Source: JANNWF01 sp052390415 (GTDB taxonomy: Bacteria; Pseudomonadota; Gammaproteobacteria; Xanthomonadales; Xanthomonadaceae). Taken from it: a stretch of 64,000 bases of DNA. Location: the NCBI GenBank assembly GCA_052390415.1, contig JBQTGY010000056.1:1-64000 (forward strand), given 5' to 3'. Within the stretch, counting starts at the first letter, position 1. Each line of letters opens with the position of its first letter. A model generated the notes under the pieces. The model was not told the origin of the DNA, made no database searches, and worked only from the letters and a program-made list of their open reading frames with translations. Made by a program: the position numbers and the translations under genes. Positions 42,158-49,550 of this stretch are shown here, in pieces.

Positions 42158-42859
42158 ATGTTCGAAACGACACGCTGGAGTCTGGTGTTGGCCGCAGGAT
42201 CGGACGATGCCAGCGCGCGCCTGGCCTTGGAAGAGCTGTGTCGAATCTACCGGCCGGCCGTGCTGGCGTGGCTGCGCGGACGTGGGCATGGACGCAGCGA
42301 GGCCGAAGACCTGACTCAAGGATTCTTCGTCCGCTTCATCGAGAAGCGGCTATACGAAAGCGTGATCCCCGATCGTGGCCGCTTCCGCACCTATCTGCGG
42401 ACGGCGTTGCATCACTTCGTGATCAACGCGGGAGAGTATGCGTTGGCCGCACGTCGGCACGCGGGACAACCGGCCAGCGCCGTGGATCCGGAGGCGCTCG
42501 CAGCCGCGGAAAGTGATGCGCCCGACCGCGCCTTTGAGCGCGCCTGGGCCATGGCGTTGGTACAGCGCGCCATGCAGCAGCTGCGCAGGGAAGCCATCGA
42601 TGCAGGCAAAGCAGAACTCTTCGCGCGCCTGCAGGACTGCCTGGTGGAGGCGCCCGACGATCAGGACTATGCACGCATCGCAAACGAGTTCGCCACTCGC
42701 GCCAATACGATTGCGGTGGCCGCCCATCGACTGCGCAAACGACTGCACGCACTGGTGCGCGAAGAGATCGCGTTGACCGTGGCCGACCGCAATGAAATTG
42801 ACGCAGAGTACGCCACCATTGCCGCCTCGCTGCGCGAGGCCCGTGGTCCGGCGCGGTAA
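42158..42859 (+). CDS. ECF-like sigma factor next to a Ser/Thr kinase
   Basis: This 233-residue protein begins MFETTRWSLVLAAGSDDASA. It has sigma region 2 (about 20-100: LEELCRIYRPAVLAWLRGRG, then SEAEDLTQGFFVRFIEKRLY and FRTYLRTALHHFVINAGEY) and a region 4 helix-turn-helix (about 170-210: YARIANEFATRANTIAVAAH, then RLRKRLHALV). The acidic AEDLTQ core of region 2.2 is intact. The TTRWSLV start is one I associate with ECF-like sigma factors encoded next to protein kinases. GGGGGAGG lies 2-3 nt upstream of the ATG. A degenerate paralog and a kinase follow in the same direction. Confidence 0.88.
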   Translation: MFETTRWSLVLAAGSDDASARLALEELCRIYRPAVLAWLRGRGHGRSEAEDLTQGFFVRFIEKRLYESVIPDRGRFRTYLRTALHHFVINAGEYALAARRHAGQPASAVDPEALAAAESDAPDRAFERAWAMALVQRAMQQLRREAIDAGKAELFARLQDCLVEAPDDQDYARIANEFATRANTIAVAAHRLRKRLHALVREEIALTVADRNEIDAEYATIAASLREARGPAR

Positions 42860-42910
42860 TCGTGCGGTGCTGTTGCTGTAAGGCAACACGGGGAGAAAAG
42901 GACCGTGGGC

Positions 42911-43645
42911 ATGGCAGAACCGGTATCGCAGCAAACCAAGGGACCAACCGTGGACCCGTTCGCCATCACGCGTTGGTCGCTGGTGGCCGCGGCCGGCGAG
43001 GCGCAGCAGTCGCTTACCGAGTTGTGCCTGCACTATTGGTATCCGGTTTACGCGCAAGCGCGACGACGCGGACTGACGCCCGAGTTCGCACAACGGCTCG
43101 CCCAGGCCTTCTTCGAGACCTTGGTCGATGATCGCCTGCCGCGACTACGCGCCGATCCGCCGCCGCGTTTTCGCGTTTGGCTGCAGGGCGAACTGCAGCA
43201 GTTTCTCGATCAGGCATCACTCGCGCCGACTGCGATCGCGATGCCCACCCTGCTGCCTCCGCTGCCCATCGACGTGCTGGAAAAGCGCTTTGAAGTGGAC
43301 CAGCATTCCGACGAGCCCAGTGAGCAAGGATTCAATCGGCGCTTTGCGCTCGAAGTGCTGGGCCGGGCGGTGAATCGGCTGCGGCGCGAGGCGCAGCAGG
43401 CCGGACGGGAGCGGATGTTCATTCGGCTTGCACCTTACCTGGTGCGCGAGCCGGCGCCCGCAGAATACGAGGCATTGGTGCCCGAACTGCAGTCACAACC
43501 GCTGGCGCTGGTGGTGGCACTGAAGCGATTGCGCCAACGCTACCGCGAACTGGTGGATGACGAGCTGGCGCAGACGGTGCGCAGTGCCGACGACCTTGAA
43601 GCCGAGCGCGCCGCTCTGCACGCAGCGCTGCAGCCACGTGGCTGA
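42911..43645 (+). CDS. Degenerate sigma-factor paralog lacking the region 2.2 acidic core
   Basis: This protein of about 244 residues is clearly related to the preceding gene: FAITRWSLVAAAGEAQQ, LTELCLHYWYPVYAQARRRG, a region 4-like tail (NRLRREAQQAGRERMFIRLA, then VVALKRLRQRYRELVDDELA). In the region 2.2 position it reads LTPEFAQRLAQAFFETLV, where the paralog has SEAEDLTQGFFVRFIE. The acidic residues that contact RNA polymerase are gone and a Thr is nearby. It overlaps the kinase start by 8 bp. It may be phosphorylation-activated, as in ECF43 factors, or act as a regulator of its neighbour. ATG 42911 has AGGA 8 nt upstream. Confidence 0.78.
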   Translation: MAEPVSQQTKGPTVDPFAITRWSLVAAAGEAQQSLTELCLHYWYPVYAQARRRGLTPEFAQRLAQAFFETLVDDRLPRLRADPPPRFRVWLQGELQQFLDQASLAPTAIAMPTLLPPLPIDVLEKRFEVDQHSDEPSEQGFNRRFALEVLGRAVNRLRREAQQAGRERMFIRLAPYLVREPAPAEYEALVPELQSQPLALVVALKRLRQRYRELVDDELAQTVRSADDLEAERAALHAALQPRG

Positions 43646-46600
43646 TCCCGACACCCCCGCACAGACCACGCGCGTGTTCGGCGGCAGCGAGCAGGACTGG
43701 TTCGTGCCGCCTTCACAGTTAGCCGAGTTGGCGCTCGGCACGGCCGCCTCGCGGCGGGTGCAGCCTCACAACAGTCTCGGCCGGCATCTGGCCTACCTGC
43801 CGTTGGAGACGCTGGATCTCGACCTCAGCGATCCAATGCAGCGTGAGCTGGGCGACTACACCCTGATCGAGCGCATCGGTCAAGGCGGCATGGGCGTGGT
43901 CTACCGCGCACACCAACGTTCGCTCGATCGCGATGTGGCGATCAAATTGCTGGCCGCCGGGCCGTGGGCCAGCCCGGAATTCATCGAACGCTTTCGTCGC
44001 GAGGCGCAGGCCGCCGCGCGCATGCAGCATCCGAACATCGTGGCGATCCATGAAGTGGGCGCCAGTGACGGGCTGAATTACTTTTGCATGCAGCTGGTGC
44101 GTGGCGAAAGTCTGGCGGCGCTGCGCACGCGTGAACGCCGGCTTGAGCCGCGCCGCGCCGCGCGGCTCGTGCGCACCATCGCCGAAGCGGTGGACTACGC
44201 GCACCGGCTCGGCGTGCTGCACCTCGACCTCAAGCCCGGCAACGTATTGATCGACGAGCGCGGTGAACCGCTGGTGGCCGACTTCGGCCTCGCCCGCCGG
44301 CTCGACGAAACCCTGCCCGGCGACAGCGATGAAGTATCGGGCACACCAAGTTACATGGCGCCCGAGCAGGCCATGGCCGATGGCCGCTTGTTGCAGCCAG
44401 CCACCGATGTCTACGGCCTCGGCGCGATCCTGTACGAGGTCCTCACCGGTCACCCGCCGTTTCTGGGCAGCAGCCCACAAGCGACACTGAAGCAGGTCGT
44501 TCTGGACGAGCTGCAACCGGCGCGCAAACGGATTGCGGGATTGCCGGCTGATCTCGACGCCATCTGTGCACGCTGCCTGGCGAAAGACGCGGCGCGCCGC
44601 TACCCCAGCGCGCGCGCACTGGCGGACGATCTGAGCGCGTTTCTCGACGATCGCGCCACCTCGGTGCGCCCGCTTGGCGCGTGGGAGCGGGTCGAGCGCT
44701 GGGCCAGACGGCAGCCCCTGCAAGCGGCGTTGGCCTTGCTGCTGGCGCTGTCGTTCCTCGCCGGATTCGCTGCCACCTCACTGCAGTGGCGCCGCGCCGA
44801 GAGCAATGCCACCACCGCACGCACGCTGTTGTGGGACAGTCGCCGGCTTGAGGCCAATCGACTTGCGGTGGAGGGCCGGGGATTTGAAGGCGGCGCCCTG
44901 CTGCTGGCCAACATCGAAGACAGCGAGGTCGCCGGTCGCCACGAAGAGACCGCCGCCGACCGCCGCCGACTGGGCACGTTGCTGGCGCAGGGTGTGCAGC
45001 TGATTGATCGCATCATGGTCGACGACGCCAGCCCCACAGCGGCCGAGCTGAGCGACGACGGCAGCGTCCTGGCGGTCGGCTTCAACGACCTCAGCGTGCG
45101 CTGGTACGACGCCTCTTCGCTGGTCGAGCAGGGCAGAGTCAGCCTGATGGGTGTGGCGACCTCCGAAGACATGGGCGACTTCCATCGGGTGCCATCGATG
45201 CTGCGCTTCGTGCAGGGCAACCGGCTCAAGGTCAGCTTGGAATGGTATGACCACTGGATCCGACCGGGTGAGCGCGACACCAGCTTGATCGACCTCGCCG
45301 CCGGCACCCGGATTGCGTTGCCTGAAGGATTCGACGACGCCAGCATCAGCGCCGACGGCGGCTTCGCCGTGCTCCATCGTGGCGCTGAAGCACAGCTTTG
45401 GCAGACCGCTCCATGGCGCGCGTTGGGCGAGCGTTTCGCGGTTCCGCAGCCACCGATGCCGACCCTGCTGACGCGCGGCGGCCGCTATGTGCTGAGCCTC
45501 AATCCAAGCATGGCCAGCTTCCAGCTGCGCGACCCTCGCTCGCCGCAGCACGAGCTTGAGCTTGAGCTGCCGCGCGACGCCGGCCTTTCCGCGTGGGCGG
45601 AAAGCACCGATGGTCGTTGGCTGGCCCTTGGCGATCACGCCGGTCGCGTGCATCTGATCGACCTTGACAACCTGCAGCCGCGCCGGCTTTCGCATGTGCT
45701 GCGCGACGAAATCACCTCGTTGGCATTCAGCGAAGACGACCAGTGGCTGGCGGCCGGCAACATCAATGGCGCCGCGATGGTGTTCGACGTGGCCAGCGGT
45801 GCATCGCTGTTACCCGACAGTCTGCTGCATGACTTTCCGATCAGCCGGGCGCGGCTGCTGCGCGGACAACAGCTGCTGGTCGCGACCGGCAACGATCAGG
45901 TGGCGCTGTGGCGGCTGCCGATGCCCGGCACGCTGGGGCACCGCCCGCATCGCCTGCACACCGGGCCCACGCCGCTGCCGGGTGCTGCGCCGTACGCGGT
46001 GGCCATGACCGCCGATAGCGGTCTGTTGGCCACCGCCGCAGTCAGCGGCGAAATTCGCCTGTGGCGACTTCCGGTCAGTCCACTGCTGCCCGCGCGAGGT
46101 GCCGCCATGGTGCCCGAGCAGCCCATCATCGACGGCCGGCGCATGGCCGAAGTCGCCTACGATCAGCTTCGACTGGTTGATCTCGACGGCCGCGCCGCCA
46201 GTGACTGGATTGCCTTGCCGCAACCGCCGAGCTTCGCCGAAGTGCTCTCCCTGGCGCGAGAGCTGCTGGTGATCAGCGGCACCGAGCTGCGCCTGTATGA
46301 CGCCGACAGTCTGCGTCTGAAACACGTGCTGGAGTTGCCAGGCAGCCCGCAACGTTTGCTGGCGACCGCCGACGAGTCACTGATCGTGCTGAGCGTCAGC
46401 GACAGTGAGTCGGAGCGTGGTTTTGTCGAGACGCTGCTGCTGATCGATCGCAGCCGTGGCGCGTTGCTCGAAGCCAGCGTCACCCTCGACGGACCGTTGG
46501 CACTGCGCGCCTCATCGGATGGCCAACGGCTGCTCGCCATCGGCCCACGTGACGACAGCAGCCGCATGTTCGCCCTGCCTTCACTGCAACCCATCGGCAG

Positions 46601-47969
46601 CCATCAACACGATCCGGATGCCCCGGTGGCCAACGGCGCCTTCGCCGCCGACCAACGCACCGTGATTCTGATCGAACGTGCGCCTGATCCAGTGGCGGCA
46701 GACGATGCCTTGCTGCTTTGGGATCCTGGCTCGCATCAGCAACCCGTGCGCCGCCTGCTGCCGGGTCTGCTGCCGCTGGCCGTCAGCGCAGTCGACGGCC
46801 AGATCTACGTTGGTGGTGCGCACTCCGATCTGCTGCTGGCCGCCGGGAAAAGCGAACGTTCAGTCACACGTTTGTCGCGCGCTGAAGCCACTTCGCCGGT
46901 CGCAGCAAGCATCGATGGCCAGTGGCTGGCACGTGCCTTTCGCTATCGCGATATCGAGCTGATCGACCCCACCAGCGGCAGCACGCTCGGGCCCCCGCTG
47001 TACTGGAATCCAGGCGGTATCCAACTGCTCACCCAATTGGCATTCAGCCCCGACGGCAACGCCCTGCTGGCACGCACGTCACAGGGGCGCCGCCTACGCT
47101 GGCCGCTGGCCGTGGAACGGCGTGAGGTGGCCGACGTGCGCCGCCACCTTGCGCCATTGCTCGCGCCCGCCGACGAAGCGCGTATCGAAGTGGTGAACAA
47201 CCCCGCCGCGCGCGCCGCGCTGCGCAGCACCGACCCAGGCCCGTGGCCAGCACTGAGCCGCGCGCCGGCGTCCGCCGCGGTGCGCTATGTCGATGGCGAA
47301 CCCGTGCCACCTCGATCAACTGCCGCCACTCCCTGGATGCTCGACCTCAGCAAGGCTTACAGTCTCGCGCCAACCGGCAACTGGGGGCCGCGCGACCACG
47401 TCATCGCCAGCCTCTACCCGCTGCCCTGGGGCGTGCAGCGACTGGGTGGCATCGACTATGACATTCGTGGCGCGGTGGGACTGAATGCGCCCAGCGGCCC
47501 CGACAGTGAGGGCCCGCGCCGCAGCCGTGTCACCGGCATCACGGTCCCCGCGCAACCCGTGGCAGCCTTCCACATGCTGCTGCTGGCCGGAAATCGCAGC
47601 GTGGAATCGGCAGCGCGTGAGTATGCTCGCCTGCGTCTGCACTATGCCGATGGTGGTGAAGCCAGCGTCCCCTTGCTCACTGGTCGCGACGTGCCCGGCT
47701 GGGCCGACGGCGACGCCGATGTGCCGGTGGCCTGGGAGTACGGTCTGCATCTGCGTTTGCTTGGCCAGCCACTGTTCCTGCCGATCAACAATCCGCGCCT
47801 GCCCAATCCGTATCCCACGCGTATCGTAAGCAGCGTGGACATCGAGTCTGGCTCGGAAACCTGGAACGCACCGGTGATTTTTGCCATCACCGCCGAGCCG
47901 GTAATCGGCAACGATGATTGCTGTAAAGAATCCACGGAGCGCCGGCCTCCTGCTGCCGGCCCGAAGTGA
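43638..47969 (+). CDS. Membrane Ser/Thr protein kinase with large WD40-like sensor region
   Basis: This 1,443-residue protein has a Pkn2-type kinase domain at about 74-335: glycine loop ERIGQGGMGVVYRAH, VAIKLL Lys, catalytic LHLDLKPGNVLI, VADFGLARRLDE and GTPSYMAPEQ. One transmembrane helix follows (ALALLLALSFLAGFAATSL, about 365-384). About 1,050 presumably periplasmic residues follow, with WD40/PQQ-like propeller repeats (LSDDGSVLAVGFNDLSVRWY, LAFSEDDQWLAAGNINGAAM, LAFSPDGNALLARTSQGRRL). The GTG start overlaps the upstream sigma-like gene. The last about 200 residues are not recognised. The kinase probably senses an envelope signal and phosphorylates one of the sigma-like neighbours. Confidence 0.9.
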   Translation: MADPDTPAQTTRVFGGSEQDWFVPPSQLAELALGTAASRRVQPHNSLGRHLAYLPLETLDLDLSDPMQRELGDYTLIERIGQGGMGVVYRAHQRSLDRDVAIKLLAAGPWASPEFIERFRREAQAAARMQHPNIVAIHEVGASDGLNYFCMQLVRGESLAALRTRERRLEPRRAARLVRTIAEAVDYAHRLGVLHLDLKPGNVLIDERGEPLVADFGLARRLDETLPGDSDEVSGTPSYMAPEQAMADGRLLQPATDVYGLGAILYEVLTGHPPFLGSSPQATLKQVVLDELQPARKRIAGLPADLDAICARCLAKDAARRYPSARALADDLSAFLDDRATSVRPLGAWERVERWARRQPLQAALALLLALSFLAGFAATSLQWRRAESNATTARTLLWDSRRLEANRLAVEGRGFEGGALLLANIEDSEVAGRHEETAADRRRLGTLLAQGVQLIDRIMVDDASPTAAELSDDGSVLAVGFNDLSVRWYDASSLVEQGRVSLMGVATSEDMGDFHRVPSMLRFVQGNRLKVSLEWYDHWIRPGERDTSLIDLAAGTRIALPEGFDDASISADGGFAVLHRGAEAQLWQTAPWRALGERFAVPQPPMPTLLTRGGRYVLSLNPSMASFQLRDPRSPQHELELELPRDAGLSAWAESTDGRWLALGDHAGRVHLIDLDNLQPRRLSHVLRDEITSLAFSEDDQWLAAGNINGAAMVFDVASGASLLPDSLLHDFPISRARLLRGQQLLVATGNDQVALWRLPMPGTLGHRPHRLHTGPTPLPGAAPYAVAMTADSGLLATAAVSGEIRLWRLPVSPLLPARGAAMVPEQPIIDGRRMAEVAYDQLRLVDLDGRAASDWIALPQPPSFAEVLSLARELLVISGTELRLYDADSLRLKHVLELPGSPQRLLATADESLIVLSVSDSESERGFVETLLLIDRSRGALLEASVTLDGPLALRASSDGQRLLAIGPRDDSSRMFALPSLQPIGSHQHDPDAPVANGAFAADQRTVILIERAPDPVAADDALLLWDPGSHQQPVRRLLPGLLPLAVSAVDGQIYVGGAHSDLLLAAGKSERSVTRLSRAEATSPVAASIDGQWLARAFRYRDIELIDPTSGSTLGPPLYWNPGGIQLLTQLAFSPDGNALLARTSQGRRLRWPLAVERREVADVRRHLAPLLAPADEARIEVVNNPAARAALRSTDPGPWPALSRAPASAAVRYVDGEPVPPRSTAATPWMLDLSKAYSLAPTGNWGPRDHVIASLYPLPWGVQRLGGIDYDIRGAVGLNAPSGPDSEGPRRSRVTGITVPAQPVAAFHMLLLAGNRSVESAAREYARLRLHYADGGEASVPLLTGRDVPGWADGDADVPVAWEYGLHLRLLGQPLFLPINNPRLPNPYPTRIVSSVDIESGSETWNAPVIFAITAEPVIGNDDCCKESTERRPPAAGPK

Positions 47970-48002
47970 CACGGAGTGCCACGCGCCGTTTGAGGAAGCG
48001 CC

Positions 48003-48509
48003 ATGAAGTCCATCGCTCTTGCCACCTGCATCTTCTCTGCTGCACTGCTGTCAGCACCCGTACCCGCTGACGCGTGTGGCGCCAGTTTGTTTGGCGTGGG
48101 CCAAAACAGCCGTTTCCGCTCGTACAAGGCACCGCGGCCGGCCAATGTCGTGGTCTACGTCGACGCCGCGCTAAGTGATCGCCAGCTGGGAAATCCTGCC
48201 GATTTCGAGCGCGCGTTGGAACGCAGCGGTCACCAGGTCACGCTCGCACACAACCAGCCGGAGCTGAGTGCCGCATTGAGCAACGGCAAGATCGACATCG
48301 TGGTGGCCGACCTCTCGGTCATGGACTCGGTGGCCAATGACGCGCAGCAACTCGGCAGCGGTGCCGCCATGCTGCCCATCGTCGCCGACCTCGAAGCCAG
48401 CCTGTTGACCTCGATCGACGGTTACCAGCGCTCGCTGGCACCGGATGCCGATCTGCGTGAGACCCTGCGCGCGATCAACGATCTGATGAAGCTGCGGCTG
48501 CGCGGGTGA
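48003..48509 (+). CDS. Exported receiver-like protein of unknown function
   Basis: This 168-residue protein has a clear signal peptide (MKSIALATCIFSAALLSAPV, cleavage near ADA). The mature part shows a response-regulator-like alternation: VVVYVDAALSD, FERALERSGHQVTLAHNQPE, KIDIVVADLSVMDS with an Asp where the phospho-acceptor of receiver domains lies, MLPIVADLEAS, and a final helix RETLRAINDLMKLRL. An exported receiver-like fold is unusual because phosphoryl donors are cytoplasmic; it may be a structural mimic. It lies 33 bp after the kinase gene and overlaps the next gene. The fold assignment is from pattern reading only. Confidence 0.7.
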   Translation: MKSIALATCIFSAALLSAPVPADACGASLFGVGQNSRFRSYKAPRPANVVVYVDAALSDRQLGNPADFERALERSGHQVTLAHNQPELSAALSNGKIDIVVADLSVMDSVANDAQQLGSGAAMLPIVADLEASLLTSIDGYQRSLAPDADLRETLRAINDLMKLRLRG

Positions 48510-49468
48510 TCCCGATGGCCGCGCCCATGCCGCCCTTACGGCGCCGCCTGTTTGCTGCACTGCTGGCGATGGTGCCGTTAGGCGCGAGTGCCCAGTCGCT
48601 GTTCGGCAGCGGCGAACAGCAAACACGCGTCGGCGAGGGTTCGGTATCGCTGGGCTTCCACAGCAGCAGTGGCGATGGAACATTTGCCGACAACGGGCAG
48701 GTATTCCCGGCCGGCGATGTCGATACCCGTGCCTCCATACTGGGTTTGAGTTACCGCTTCGCCGAGCGCTGGGCCGTGGAGGCGCGACTGCCCTATGTCC
48801 GCCGTCGCCACACGGGTTTTCTGAGCCACAATCCGGCGCTGTTGCAGCCGCGGCGGCCGAATCTGCCGGTAGTCGACGATGGTGACTGGCACGGAGGTCT
48901 GCAGGACTTCGCCCTGACGCTGCGCTACGACGCGATCAATGACGCGATGCTGGTGCGGCCGTTTCTCAGCCTCAGCATCCCGACCCGCAATTACCCGTTT
49001 TTCGGCAACTCGGCGATAGGCACACGGCTGCACAAGGCCCAGCTGGGAGTCGAGCTGGTGCGACCGATCGGGCTTTCCGACTTCTACTGGCGCGCGCAGT
49101 ACGGTTACGAAGTGATCGAGCGTTCGTTCGAGCACATCAACACCAACGCACACAATGTCGAGCTGGAACTGGGCTGGTATGCCAGTGAGCGTCTGCGCCT
49201 GCGCGCCTTCGTCAGCGACCGTGACGGCAAAGGGCTAGGCGGAGACGCCAACTACGCCGGCCGCACCAATCTGCGCTGGTACCACCACGACCAGAACGTG
49301 CGCCACAACGCCACCATAGCCGGACTAGGCGGCGAGTACCGCCTCGGCGAGCGCTTTTCACTGTCACTGGTCGCTCTGCGCCTGATCGAAGGCGAAGCCA
49401 TCCACCGCATCCGCTTTGCCAGCACGTTGGAACTTGCCTGGCACTTCGGGCCCGGCCACGGCGGCTGA
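48506..49468 (+). CDS. Predicted outer-membrane beta-barrel protein
   Basis: This 320-residue protein has a signal peptide (RRRLFAALLAMVPLGASAQ). Amphipathic strands follow (SVSLGFHSSSGDGTF, RASILGLSYRFAERWAVEAR, FALTLRYDAIND, VRPFLSLSIPTRNYPFF, NVELELGWYASERLRLRAFV, FASTLELAWHFG), ending close to a terminal aromatic. The pattern is that of a transporter-like outer-membrane barrel. It overlaps the receiver-like gene by 4 bp (start GTG 48506, ATG 48515 possible) and so belongs to the kinase cluster. No enzyme motif is seen. Confidence 0.75.
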   Translation: MIPMAAPMPPLRRRLFAALLAMVPLGASAQSLFGSGEQQTRVGEGSVSLGFHSSSGDGTFADNGQVFPAGDVDTRASILGLSYRFAERWAVEARLPYVRRRHTGFLSHNPALLQPRRPNLPVVDDGDWHGGLQDFALTLRYDAINDAMLVRPFLSLSIPTRNYPFFGNSAIGTRLHKAQLGVELVRPIGLSDFYWRAQYGYEVIERSFEHINTNAHNVELELGWYASERLRLRAFVSDRDGKGLGGDANYAGRTNLRWYHHDQNVRHNATIAGLGGEYRLGERFSLSLVALRLIEGEAIHRIRFASTLELAWHFGPGHGG

Positions 49469-49471
49469 AGC

Positions 49472-49497
49472 GGCGCCGGCCGGTGTGAGCCGGCGCC
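49472..49497. terminator. GC-rich hairpin between convergent genes
   Basis: GGCGCCGGC (49472-49480) pairs perfectly with 49489-49497 around an 8-nt loop. It begins 3 bp after the stop of the barrel gene and faces the convergent metalloprotease gene. There is no T-tract, so it may be a repeat element or a weak bidirectional terminator. Confidence 0.45.
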
Positions 49498-49550
49498 TAC
49501 GTTGTGCGCGTCACGTTTGGTTTGCCTTTGAAGTTCAGACTCGCTTCGGA

